Assembly: GCF_000424265.1 (NCBI RefSeq)
Contig: NZ_AUJO01000001.1
Location: forward strand, 248,001-312,000
Length of the DNA stretch: 64,000 bases
Source of the DNA: Butyrivibrio sp. WCD3002
Lineage (GTDB): Bacteria; Bacillota; Clostridia; Lachnospirales; Lachnospiraceae
Reading direction: 5' to 3'
The first letter of the stretch is position 1, and the number at the start of each line of letters is the position of its first letter. Under the pieces are notes generated by a model that saw only the letters and a list, made by a program, of their open reading frames with translations, had not been told where the DNA came from and did not search any database. A program made the translations under genes and the position numbers. Shown piece by piece: positions 9,079 to 17,576 of this stretch.

Positions 9079-9603
9079 ATGAAAACTTTAGACGATTATG
9101 TAAGAACTATACCTGATTTCCCGGAACCGGGCATCATGTTCCGTGATATCACAACAGTGGTACAGGATCCTGACGGACTTCAGCTTGCTATAGATGAGAT
9201 GCAGAATCTCGTTAAGGATGTGGACTTCGATGTTGTAGTCGGAGCAGAGTCAAGAGGCTTTATTTTCGGTACAGCTATTGCTTACAACCTTAAGAAGGGC
9301 TTTGTAATGATCCGTAAAAAGGGTAAGCTTCCCTGTGAGACAATCTCTGAGGATTATGAGCTCGAGTATGGCACAGCTACTCTTGAGATGCACAAGGATT
9401 CCATTAAGCCCGGACAGAAGGTTATCATCGTTGACGACCTTATCGCTACAGGCGGTACAGTTAAGGCTATGATCAAGATGATCGAGAAGCTTGGCGGCGA
9501 GGTTGCAGGTGTTCTTGTTCTTATGGAGCTTAAGGGTCTTAACGGCAGAGCAGCTCTTGGCGATTACAAGCTTTATTCTGCACTTTCTTACGAAGGCAAA
9601 TAA
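9079..9603 (+). CDS. apt: Adenine phosphoribosyltransferase
   Basis: Converts adenine and PRPP to AMP in purine salvage in the cytosol. The 174-residue length is normal for the family. The PRPP-binding loop VIIVDDLIATGGT is at residues 115-127, and the N terminus (IRTIPDFPEPG-like, then FRDITTV) is characteristic. ATG 9079 is chosen because an AAAAGGAAAT site precedes it and the protein begins MKTLDDYVRTIPDFP. A longer frame from 9052 would use a non-ATG start and add unrelated residues. It is followed by relA after 51 bases, the usual clostridial order, so purine salvage and (p)ppGpp control are likely co-transcribed. Confidence 0.95.
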   Translation: MKTLDDYVRTIPDFPEPGIMFRDITTVVQDPDGLQLAIDEMQNLVKDVDFDVVVGAESRGFIFGTAIAYNLKKGFVMIRKKGKLPCETISEDYELEYGTATLEMHKDSIKPGQKVIIVDDLIATGGTVKAMIKMIEKLGGEVAGVLVLMELKGLNGRAALGDYKLYSALSYEGK

Positions 9604-9654
9604 TTTTAGAGTTTTATTTTACTTAGAATTTTTTACTTTAGGATGGTATGAAAA

Positions 9655-11934
9655 ATGGGACAGACTGAATTCGATGATGGAAAAATTGAAGCGATAGATG
9701 AGTTCCAATCACCGGAAGCCCTCTATGAAGGGCTTATTAGTCGCGTCCGCAGGTACCACCCATCCGATGATATTACGCTTATTGAGAAGGCTTATCAGGC
9801 AGCGTATGAAGCTCATAAGGAGCAGAGGCGCAAGTCAGGTGAGCCTTATATTATTCATCCGCTTTGTGTTTCCATTATTCTTGCAGACCTTGAGCTTGAT
9901 AAGGAGACTATTGCGGCCGGACTTCTTCACGATGTTGTAGAGGATACTATCTATACCAAAGAGCAGGTGGAGGAGCAGTTTGGTGCAGACGTGGCCCTTC
10001 TTGTTGATGGTGTTACAAAGCTGCAGTTCCTTGAACTGTCGGGAGATTATGTTAATAAGACACCAGATCAGATGGAGATGCAGGCTCAGAACCTTAGGAA
10101 GATGTTCCTTGCCATGGCAAAGGATATCAGAGTAATCCTTATTAAGCTTGCCGACAGACTCCACAATATGCGTACACTTAAGCATATGCCTCCTGAGAAA
10201 CAGCAGAGAATAGCTCAGGAGACTTTGGATATTTACTCACCTATAGCAGGAAGACTTGGTATCAGCAAGATTAAAATTGAGCTGGATGACCTTTCTCTTA
10301 AATATCTCGAGCCGGATATCTATTATGATCTGGTAAAACGTGTTGCTCAGCGCAAGATTGAGCGTGAGAGATATGTTGAGGAGATATGTAAAGAGGTCAA
10401 GACTCACATTGATGCTGCAGGTATCAAGGGAGATGTAAACGGACGAGTAAAGCATTTCTTTAGTATTTATAAAAAGATGCACAATCAGGGCAAAAACCTT
10501 GAGCAGATATATGATCTTTTTGCAGTAAGAATAATAGTTGATTCAGTGAAGGACTGTTATGCTGCACTGGGTGTCATTCACGAGATGTATAAGCCGATAC
10601 CCGGAAGATTTAAGGATTATATCGCGATGCCTAAGCCGAATATGTATCAGTCATTACATACGACGCTTATTGGTTCATCGGGACAGCCCTTCGAGATACA
10701 GATCAGAACCTTTGACATGCACAGAGCTGCTGAGTACGGTATCGCAGCCCATTGGAAGTACAAGGAAGCCTCCGATGGTAAGCATGCAGAGGGACAGGAA
10801 GAAGAGAAGCTCACATGGCTCAGACAGATTCTTGAATGGCAACAGGATATGTCAGACAACCAGGAATTCATGAATCTTTTAAAGAGCGATCTGAACCTGT
10901 TTTCAGAGGATGTATACTGCTTCACTCCTAATGGTGAGGTTAAGAATCTTCCTGCAGGTTCAACACCTATAGATTTTGCCTATTCAATACACAGTGCCGT
11001 AGGTAACAAAATGATCGGCGCCAAGGTAAACGGTAAGCTGGTTCCCATCGATTACAGAATTCAGAACGGTGACAGAATTGAGATCCTTACCAGCCAGAAT
11101 TCCAAGGGACCTAGCCGTGACTGGCTCAGTATTGTAGGCAGTACATCTACCAAGAATAAGATCAATCAGTGGTTCAGGAATGAGTTCAAGGAAGAGAATA
11201 TCAATAAAGGTAAGGAACTTCTTCTTGAGCACTGCAAGGCTAAGGGTATCGATCTTTACAGCATAATGAAGAGCGAATATCAGGAGCTTATAGTCAGAAA
11301 ATATGGCTTCCACAGTTGGGATGCGGTTCTTGCAGCCGTAGGTCACGGCGGACTTAAGGAAGGTCAGGTTGTAAACAAGCTCTTAGAGCTCTATGACAAG
11401 GACAACAAGAAGAACATGACCGATGAGGAGGTTCTTGCCGCTGTCGCTGAGAGCAGTGTTACTCCGAGAGTTTCTAGCAGCGGAAATGCCATTATTGTTA
11501 AGGGTATTCACGATGTAGCGGTTCGTTTTTCGAAGTGCTGTAATCCTGTTCCGGGAGATCCGATTGTAGGCTTTGTTACAAGAGGACGCGGCGTTTCCAT
11601 TCACAGAAGGGACTGCGTCAACGTTGCAGCAATGCAGAAGGAAGACCGCACCAGACTTATAGAGGCCAGATGGGAAGCCCGTGCTCCGGGAGAAAAATAT
11701 GTTGCAACCATCAACATATTTGCCAATAACAGATCAGGTCTTCTTGCTGACGTATCAAGAGCTCTTACTGAGAAGAATGTGGATATTATTTCAATGAATA
11801 CCCGCACCAGTAAGCAGGGGCTTGCGACTATGGAGACAGCTTTCCAGGTAGCAAGCAGGGAAGAGCTTCTTGAGATTGTTGATAAGATCAGAAATATCGA
11901 AAGCGTCATTGATATAGAGAGAACCACAGGCTGA
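9655..11934 (+). CDS. relA: Bifunctional (p)ppGpp synthetase/hydrolase RelA/SpoT
   Basis: Makes and degrades the stringent-response alarmone (p)ppGpp. The 759 residues carry all domains in order. The HD hydrolase domain has H92-D93 in LLHDVVEDT. The synthetase domain has R318-F-K-D321, the RxKD form that marks bifunctional rather than synthase-only enzymes, and then YQSLHTTLIG. Next come a TGS domain (YCFTPNGEVKNLP, about residue 420), a zinc-finger/helical region with FSKCCNPVPGD, and a C-terminal ACT domain (about 690-757). The start ATG has TTTAGGATGG upstream. No residue loss is visible, so both activities should be intact. Confidence 0.96.
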   Translation: MGQTEFDDGKIEAIDEFQSPEALYEGLISRVRRYHPSDDITLIEKAYQAAYEAHKEQRRKSGEPYIIHPLCVSIILADLELDKETIAAGLLHDVVEDTIYTKEQVEEQFGADVALLVDGVTKLQFLELSGDYVNKTPDQMEMQAQNLRKMFLAMAKDIRVILIKLADRLHNMRTLKHMPPEKQQRIAQETLDIYSPIAGRLGISKIKIELDDLSLKYLEPDIYYDLVKRVAQRKIERERYVEEICKEVKTHIDAAGIKGDVNGRVKHFFSIYKKMHNQGKNLEQIYDLFAVRIIVDSVKDCYAALGVIHEMYKPIPGRFKDYIAMPKPNMYQSLHTTLIGSSGQPFEIQIRTFDMHRAAEYGIAAHWKYKEASDGKHAEGQEEEKLTWLRQILEWQQDMSDNQEFMNLLKSDLNLFSEDVYCFTPNGEVKNLPAGSTPIDFAYSIHSAVGNKMIGAKVNGKLVPIDYRIQNGDRIEILTSQNSKGPSRDWLSIVGSTSTKNKINQWFRNEFKEENINKGKELLLEHCKAKGIDLYSIMKSEYQELIVRKYGFHSWDAVLAAVGHGGLKEGQVVNKLLELYDKDNKKNMTDEEVLAAVAESSVTPRVSSSGNAIIVKGIHDVAVRFSKCCNPVPGDPIVGFVTRGRGVSIHRRDCVNVAAMQKEDRTRLIEARWEARAPGEKYVATINIFANNRSGLLADVSRALTEKNVDIISMNTRTSKQGLATMETAFQVASREELLEIVDKIRNIESVIDIERTTG

Positions 11935-12071
11935 TTGTGATAATATAGAAAAACAAAAGTCTGATGGTTTTGTTTGAAATAGATACAGTTCATTTAATAA
12001 GAAATTGCTTCGGGATTACAGTAAATGTTTTGCTGTGGTTCCGAAGATCTATGTAAAATTCGGGGAATAAA

Positions 12072-12752
12072 ATGAATAATAAAGAGATAGGAAAAGCGGC
12101 AGTTGGTTCGATGCTCCTTGGTATGGTGCAGACTAACTGCTATTTTGTTTATAAAGAGGATGGCAGAGAGCATAAGCCCGGAGTAAAATATGACGATCCT
12201 ACACCGGTGGTATTTTTTGATCCGGCAGATGTGGGTGACAGAATTTATGAGGCTTTGACAGACAGGGGATTTAAGGTTGATGCAATCTATCTTACCCATG
12301 CTCATTTTGACCATATAGGCGGAGTGAAGGAGCTTTCTGAGCTTTCGGGAGCCAAAGTGTATGCCTATGAAGAGGAGAAGAAGCTCTGCGAGGATGTGGA
12401 ATACAATCTTTCTGCAAACTATGGCCTTAATCTTACAGTTAAACCTGATGCATTTTTGAAGGATGGAGCTCTTTGCGAAGCAGCAGGGCTTAAGTTTAAG
12501 CTTCTGGCAACGCCCGGACATACACCCGGAAGCTGCTGCTTTTATTTTGAGGATGACAAGATTCTCATTAGCGGAGATACACTGTTTGAGGGCTCTGTTG
12601 GAAGAACAGACTTCCCGGGCGGCTCTATAAGTACACTGGTAAGGTCCTGCCACGAGAAGCTTTTCACTTTGCCGGATGATGTTGTAGTTTATCCGGGGCA
12701 CGGCGGTTTTACTACCATCGGTGACGAGAAAATGTACAACTCGTTTTTATAA
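12072..12752 (+). CDS. MBL-fold metallo-hydrolase (glyoxalase II-like)
   Basis: A 226-residue zinc-type metallo-beta-lactamase-fold hydrolase with the metal motif T75-HAHFDH (H76, H78, D80, H81), a second His in ATPGHTPGSCC, the Asp in ISGDTLFEGSVGRTD, and a final YPGHG. The pattern is that of hydroxyacylglutathione-hydrolase-like cytosolic enzymes; the substrate cannot be told. The start ATG follows GGGGAATAAA. It lies 137 bases after relA and before hemZ, a neighbourhood seen in other clostridia. Confidence 0.9.
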   Translation: MNNKEIGKAAVGSMLLGMVQTNCYFVYKEDGREHKPGVKYDDPTPVVFFDPADVGDRIYEALTDRGFKVDAIYLTHAHFDHIGGVKELSELSGAKVYAYEEEKKLCEDVEYNLSANYGLNLTVKPDAFLKDGALCEAAGLKFKLLATPGHTPGSCCFYFEDDKILISGDTLFEGSVGRTDFPGGSISTLVRSCHEKLFTLPDDVVVYPGHGGFTTIGDEKMYNSFL

Positions 12753-12755
12753 CAG

Positions 12756-12787
12756 TTAACAGGAAGATCTCTAAGATTCCTGGTTAA
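12756..12787 (+). other. Bulged hairpin after the MBL gene
   Basis: TTAACAGGAA pairs with TTCCTGGTTAA (one bulged G), and TCT with AGA inside. It begins three bases after the MBL stop codon. There is no U-tract, so it may be an RNA-stability or processing element rather than a terminator. A second inverted repeat (CTATTATC...GATAATAG) lies at about 12818-12852. Confidence 0.4.
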
Positions 12788-12858
12788 ACATCACGTGAAC
12801 ATCGTTCAGACTATTAGATCTATTATCGATAAATTTTTTCTGAGTGATAATAGAGTGA

Positions 12859-13192
12859 ATTACAGCGGGAAAGAATGAAAAGAATCAAGTCGCTGTAATT
12901 TATTGAATGGAGTGAGCTTAAATTACTGCGGGAAAGAATAAAAGTATCAAGTCGCTGTAATTTATTGAATGGAATGAGTACAAATTACAGCGGAATAGAT
13001 AAAAAAGTGTCAAGTCGCTGTAACAACTAAGTGGAGAATGCTGCGCAAGTGAAAAGAGAGCATCTTGTCGATGTAATAATGAGCGTGGAATGCTGCGGAA
13101 GATTAAAAAAACATCAAATCGATGCAATTTTAAAAGAAATATGAGCACTAATTGCTGCGAAAAGAACGAATAGTTCTCATTTCAATGTAATT
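12859..13192 (+). repeat. Six-unit degenerate tandem repeat array upstream of hemZ
   Basis: This occupies most of the 469-base gene-free stretch before hemZ. Units start near 12859, 12920, 12982, 13036, 13088 and 13149 (spacing 52-62 bases). Each has a left box like AATTACAGCGGGAAAGA and a right box like TCAAGTCGCTGTAATTTA. In unit 1 the boxes form a perfect dyad (AATTACAGCG with CGCTGTAATT); units 2 and 3 nearly do. In units 4-6 the boxes drift (TGCTGCGG, CGATGCAATT) and pairing is lost, although the direct-repeat pattern stays visible. There is no coding frame. Confidence 0.75.
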
Positions 13193-13221
13193 CACAATCA
13201 ATTTGAATAAAGGTTAAGCAA

Positions 13222-14733
13222 ATGATACTGGTAAATTTGAATAAAGATAAATTTAAATATGACATACATTCTTTGGTAAAAGCATTCTATCCGGCAGAGG
13301 ATGTGCAGGTTCTGACTACTGAGGAGCTTGAAACCAGAGAAAATACAGATGGAGCTAATAATGCGCCTGATATAAGAATAGATTTACTTGAAGATGAGGG
13401 GCATATCGACATTTCATTTTTGCAGGAGGAGGGTAGATACACTTCTGAGACGGTAGAGTGTGATAGCGTGGCAGATAGCGATGCTTCCGCATCAACAAAT
13501 GGGTCAGAAGCATCCCTTGCAACTCCCAAGAATGCACTTAAGCAGCTTCTTTACAAGGGATTATGTGAAAAGGCAGGAAGGTCGCTTCCATGGGGTTCTC
13601 TTACGGGAATAAGACCTACCAGAATACCCATGCAGATGATATATGAGAACAAGAGCGGGAAGGAAATCCGCGATTACATGCGCGGAACTTTTTTTGTATC
13701 AGATGAGAAGATGGACCTTGCCTACAATATCGCTGTAAGGGAAAAGAAGATTTTAGATAGCATAGACTATGAAGATAACTATAGTCTGTACATAGGAATT
13801 CCTTTTTGTCCTACCACATGTCTGTACTGCTCATTCACATCCTATCCGATTGCTACATGGAAAAAGACAGTGGATACTTACCTGTCCTGTCTTGAAAAGG
13901 AAATAGATTATGTGGCGCAGGCTTTTGCAGGGAAAAAGCTGAATTCTGTTTATATTGGAGGCGGAACGCCAACAACTCTTGAGCCTGACGAGATGAGAAG
14001 ACTTATCGGATATCTGAGAGAAAAGATTGATCTGTCACATTGCAGTGAATTTACTGTTGAGTCCGGAAGACCTGATTCAATTACAAGGGAAAAGCTCAGA
14101 GCCATGAAGGAGTGCGGCGTGGACAGGATTTCTGTTAATCCACAGACCATGAGCGATGAAACTCTTAAGAGAATCGGCAGATGTCACAGTGTAGCACAGT
14201 TCATAGATGCCTATAACATGGCAAGGGAAGAGGGCTTTGATAATATAAATATGGATATTATCTTAGGACTTCCCGGAGAAACTGAAAGTGACGTACGTCA
14301 TACCATGGCGGAGATTGAGAAGCTAAGACCCAACGATCTGACGGTTCACAGCCTTTCCGTAAAGCGTGGATCAAGACTTGCAGAGCACATAAGAACTAAC
14401 GGATATTTCTTAGAGGGAGATACCGGTGCCATGATGGATATAGCAAGAGAAGGTGCTGCCAAAATGGGACTTACTCCTTATTACATGTATCGTCAGAAGA
14501 ATATTTCGGGAAACCTTGAAAATACCGGTTATGCTGAGGAGGGGAAAGCAGGTATTTACAATATTCTTATGATGGAAGAGGTTCAGTCTATAGTTGCTCT
14601 TGGTGCAGGTACAGTCACAAAAAGAGTGTACGGTGATGGCAGGATAGAGCGCTGCGACAATGTAAAGGATGTAAAGCTCTACATCGAGAAGCTTGATGAG
14701 ATGATTGACAGAAAGCGTAAGCTGTTCGGTTGA
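13222..14733 (+). CDS. hemZ: Oxygen-independent coproporphyrinogen III dehydrogenase-like radical SAM enzyme HemZ
   Basis: A 503-residue radical SAM protein with the [4Fe-4S] motif C196-PTT-C200-LY-C203. The glycine-rich SAM segment YIGGGTPTTLE, the NPQTM motif and the MDIILGLPGET motif are typical of the HemN/HemZ group. The N-terminal 180 residues carry the HemZ-type extension with KGLCEKAGRSLPWGSLTGIRPTR, which separates it from HemN and HemW. In other bacteria such enzymes act in anaerobic haem synthesis, but many haem-poor clostridia keep hemZ with no clear pathway; no other haem gene is seen here. ATG 13222 follows AAAGGTTAAGCAA. Confidence 0.9.
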   Translation: MILVNLNKDKFKYDIHSLVKAFYPAEDVQVLTTEELETRENTDGANNAPDIRIDLLEDEGHIDISFLQEEGRYTSETVECDSVADSDASASTNGSEASLATPKNALKQLLYKGLCEKAGRSLPWGSLTGIRPTRIPMQMIYENKSGKEIRDYMRGTFFVSDEKMDLAYNIAVREKKILDSIDYEDNYSLYIGIPFCPTTCLYCSFTSYPIATWKKTVDTYLSCLEKEIDYVAQAFAGKKLNSVYIGGGTPTTLEPDEMRRLIGYLREKIDLSHCSEFTVESGRPDSITREKLRAMKECGVDRISVNPQTMSDETLKRIGRCHSVAQFIDAYNMAREEGFDNINMDIILGLPGETESDVRHTMAEIEKLRPNDLTVHSLSVKRGSRLAEHIRTNGYFLEGDTGAMMDIAREGAAKMGLTPYYMYRQKNISGNLENTGYAEEGKAGIYNILMMEEVQSIVALGAGTVTKRVYGDGRIERCDNVKDVKLYIEKLDEMIDRKRKLFG

Positions 14734-14840
14734 GCATTAGTAAAAATCCTAAGTTTAAACTTTGAACAGCGGCGTATCAGACAGAAATTATGATTTTTCT
14801 TATGGGAGAGGGTATTAAGAAAGATTGGGGAGTACTTTAA

Positions 14841-16181
14841 ATGCAGGCAAATAATAAAAGATACGAGATGATGACACAGACACCGATACCGAAGCTTATT
14901 CTGACTATGGCGGTGCCGACTATAATAAGCATGCTCGTAACAGCAATATACAATACAGCAGATACCTTCTTTGTAGGTAGAATTTCAACTCAGGCTACTG
15001 CGGCGGTTGGTCTTGTTTTCACAATAATGGCTCTTATACAGGCTACAGGCTTCTTTTGCGGACACGGCTCCGGAAATTATCTTTCACGAATGCTGGGAGC
15101 AGGTGAGCATAAGGAAGCAAATGAGATGGCTTCCACAGGCTTTGCAATAGCGCTTATTATAGGTGTCATAATCGCAATCGTAGGAAATGTATATGTAAAA
15201 GAGCTGTCACTTATGATAGGTGCAACGGAGACTACTCTTGTTGATACAGAGAATTACATGAGAATAATTCTTATCGGTGCACCCTTCATGATAGGTCAGT
15301 TTGTTATAAATAATCAGCTGAGATTTCAGGGTGCTGCCATGTATGCCATGGTTGGCCTTATGTTTGGTGCTGTAATGAATATGGCACTTGATCCCCTGCT
15401 TATTTTTGTTTTCCATTTAGGGGTAAGAGGCGCAGCTATAGCTACGGTTATGGGCCAGGTTACAAGCTTTATTGTGCTTCTTATAGGCTCAAGCAAGGGT
15501 GAAAACATCAGACTTTCATTTAAAAACATTCGCATCAATCCTCATTACATAAAAGAAATAATTAACGGCGGTGCACCTTCACTCTTTAGACAGGGCATGG
15601 CTGCTGTATCATCGCTTCTCATGAATAAGATGGCAGGCTATTTTGGCGGAGATGCTGCTATTGCCGGCATGTCTATCACAACACGAGTTATGATGATGCT
15701 TATGTCAGCTCTTATCGGATTTGGTCAGGGATATCAGCCGGTATGCTCCTTTAACTATGGCGCGGGCCTTAAAAAGAGAGTGCGTGAAGGATACTTTTTC
15801 TGTGTTAAGTATTCAACTATTTTCCTTGCAATAGTAGGTGCTGCATGCTTTGCTTTTGCTCCCTCTGTAATAGGTATTTTCCGCGATGATCCTGATGTAA
15901 TAGCAGTTGGATCTGTTGCTCTAAGATGGCAGTCAGCTACTCTTGTTTTCGGAGGAGTACTGGTCATTTCCAATATGATGCTTCAGTCAATCGGTAAGGG
16001 CGTAAAGGCTTCAATTACTTCATCTGCCAGAAACGGAATCTGCTTTATCCCGCTGATTCTAATTCTGCCTCAGATTTTTGGAATTTTCGGAGTAGAGATA
16101 ACTCAGGCATGTGCGGATATTTTGTCTCTGTTTATAACAATACCTCTTGCTGTATCGGAACTTCGTAAATTTAAAGACTAA
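14841..16181 (+). CDS. MATE-family multidrug/sodium antiporter
   Basis: A 446-residue membrane protein with about 12 predicted helices in two homologous halves. The N terminus (TPIPKLILTMAVPTIISMLVTAIYNTADTFFVGR, in two parts) is the usual MatE signature, and the second half repeats it (GAPSLFRQGMAAVSSLLMNK). It is expected to export organic cations or drugs using a sodium or proton gradient at the cell membrane; the substrate is unknown. ATG 14841 follows GGGGAGTACTTTAA. It stands alone between hemZ and the GntR regulator. Confidence 0.92.
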   Translation: MQANNKRYEMMTQTPIPKLILTMAVPTIISMLVTAIYNTADTFFVGRISTQATAAVGLVFTIMALIQATGFFCGHGSGNYLSRMLGAGEHKEANEMASTGFAIALIIGVIIAIVGNVYVKELSLMIGATETTLVDTENYMRIILIGAPFMIGQFVINNQLRFQGAAMYAMVGLMFGAVMNMALDPLLIFVFHLGVRGAAIATVMGQVTSFIVLLIGSSKGENIRLSFKNIRINPHYIKEIINGGAPSLFRQGMAAVSSLLMNKMAGYFGGDAAIAGMSITTRVMMMLMSALIGFGQGYQPVCSFNYGAGLKKRVREGYFFCVKYSTIFLAIVGAACFAFAPSVIGIFRDDPDVIAVGSVALRWQSATLVFGGVLVISNMMLQSIGKGVKASITSSARNGICFIPLILILPQIFGIFGVEITQACADILSLFITIPLAVSELRKFKD

Positions 16182-16200
16182 ATTAAAAATTTATATATAT

Positions 16201-16228
16201 TAGGGTGTTGACAGAGTCGGCACCCTAT
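16201..16228 (+). promoter_or_regulatory. Inverted repeat TAGGGTG-CACCCTA overlapping a promoter
   Basis: A 7-bp dyad whose arms flank the -35 element TTGACA (16208-16213). It may end the MATE transcript as a weak hairpin or be a second operator for the gene downstream. Confidence 0.4.
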
Positions 16229-16236
16229 AATATTAT
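16208..16236 (+). promoter_or_regulatory. Promoter of the GntR-ABC operon
   Basis: TTGACA (16208) with TATTAT (16231) at a 17-base spacing; an alternative TATAAT sits at 16226. The operator dyad begins seven bases after the -10 box. Confidence 0.65.
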
Positions 16237-16242
16237 ACTAAG

Positions 16243-16263
16243 TGTACTAGATGGATTAGTACA
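16243..16263 (+). promoter_or_regulatory. Operator dyad for the GntR/YtrA-type regulator
   Basis: Perfect inverted repeat TGTACTA-N7-TAGTACA just downstream of the -10 box, covering the expected transcription start and ahead of the regulator's own start codon. This position fits autorepression, and the TGTACTA-type half-site resembles YtrA-class operators (from memory). Confidence 0.65.
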
Positions 16264-16294
16264 GTAGATACAGATGTTGGAACAGGAGGAAATG

Positions 16295-16660
16295 ATGCTG
16301 ATCGAAATTGATTTCAGGGACAAGCGGCCGATATACGAGCAGATTTCAGATAAGATGTCTGAACTTATATTGCGCGGCATCATTGAAGCGAATGAAGCGC
16401 TACCATCGGTGCGCTCGCTGGCAATGGATCTTTCCATAAACCCCAACACCATACAGAAGGCGTATGACAATTTAGAACAGAGGGGACTGTGCTATTCGGT
16501 TGCGGGTAGAGGAAGATTTGCATCAGGAATATCGGAGGTGATACCGGAGATGAAATGTGAGTTTTGGAAAGAATTTGATGAACTTTTACAGAAGGCACTT
16601 CAGCTTGGAATTACTGAGAAGGAGCTGATGGAACATCTGAAGAAGGAAGAGGAAAAGTAA
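16295..16660 (+). CDS. GntR-family transcriptional regulator (YtrA subfamily)
   Basis: A 121-residue repressor with an N-terminal winged HTH (residues about 8-75: PIYEQISDKMSELI, ALPSVRSLAMDLSINPNTIQKAY, LEQRGLCYSVAGRGRF) and only a short helical C-terminal tail. This architecture is that of the YtrA group, which controls adjacent ABC exporters. I chose ATG 16295 because AGGAGG ends five bases before it; ATG 16274 would place that site inside the gene. It is followed after 13 bases by the ABC ATPase. The ligand or stress sensed is unknown. Confidence 0.9.
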   Translation: MLIEIDFRDKRPIYEQISDKMSELILRGIIEANEALPSVRSLAMDLSINPNTIQKAYDNLEQRGLCYSVAGRGRFASGISEVIPEMKCEFWKEFDELLQKALQLGITEKELMEHLKKEEEK

Positions 16661-16673
16661 GAAAGGGGAATAG

Positions 16674-17576
16674 ATGATACAGGCTACGAATTTGACGAAA
16701 AGCTTTGGCGACATACTTGCGATAAGTGGTATCGATCTGAAAATTGAGGACGGTCAGGTGTTTGGTCTTATTGGAACAAATGGCGCCGGAAAAAGTACTT
16801 TTCTTAGAATGGCTGCGGGAATACTAAGGCCTGACAGGGGGACAATTTCAATAGACAAAAGACCGGTGTTTGAAAATCCGGAGGTTAAGAAGGAATTTTT
16901 CTATATCTCTGATGATGTGGCATTTTTCGCAAACACCACACCGGTAGATATGGCAGTTTTCTTTGGGAAAATATATGAGAGCTTTGACATGGGAAGATTT
17001 AATGACCTTATGGATAAGTTCGGCCTTGAGAAAAAGAGAAAGATAAACACGTTCTCAAAGGGAATGAAAAAGCAGCTGAGCGTAATTTTAGGACTCTGCG
17101 CAAAGACCAGATATCTGTACTGCGATGAGACCTTTGACGGTCTTGATCCTGTTATGAGACAGGCAGTTAAGAGTCTTTTTGCAGGGGATATGGAGAACAG
17201 GGATTTTACTCCCATAATTGCATCTCATAACCTTAGAGAGCTTGAGGATATATGTGATACCGTAGGACTTCTTCATAAGGGCGGAATCATTTTATCAAAG
17301 AATATCGAGGATGCTCGTGCCGATGTTCATAAGGTTCAGTGCGTTTTCAGAGATGATGAGAGCAGAAATCGTACCTTTGAAGAGCTTAAGGTTATTGCAA
17401 GCGAGAACAGAGGAAAACTTTATGTCCTTACAATCAGGGGAAGTGAGGATGATATAGAGAGGACTCTAAGAGCAGAAAGTCCTATTTTCATGGAGATGCT
17501 GCCACTTTCTCTGGAGGAAATCTTTATTAGTGAAACGGGGGTTGAGGGCTATGACATCAAAAAGATTATTTGCTGA
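16674..17576 (+). CDS. ABC transporter ATP-binding protein (YtrB-like)
   Basis: A 300-residue nucleotide-binding subunit with Walker A GTNGAGKST (from residue 34), Q-loop region, signature FSKGMKKQLS, Walker B YLYCDETFDGLD and H-loop ASHNLRELED. The C-terminal 80 residues are the extension usual in exporters of the CcmA/YtrB type. It should energise export with the large membrane protein downstream, which it overlaps. The GntR gene upstream is the likely repressor. The substrate is unknown; YtrA-linked systems in other Firmicutes respond to cell-wall antibiotics, but nothing here proves that. Confidence 0.9.
   Translation: MIQATNLTKSFGDILAISGIDLKIEDGQVFGLIGTNGAGKSTFLRMAAGILRPDRGTISIDKRPVFENPEVKKEFFYISDDVAFFANTTPVDMAVFFGKIYESFDMGRFNDLMDKFGLEKKRKINTFSKGMKKQLSVILGLCAKTRYLYCDETFDGLDPVMRQAVKSLFAGDMENRDFTPIIASHNLRELEDICDTVGLLHKGGIILSKNIEDARADVHKVQCVFRDDESRNRTFEELKVIASENRGKLYVLTIRGSEDDIERTLRAESPIFMEMLPLSLEEIFISETGVEGYDIKKIIC

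Noticed and set aside
12859-13192. CRISPR array
   Set aside because: Repeats are degenerate, spacing varies, spacer and repeat are not distinct, and no cas genes are present.
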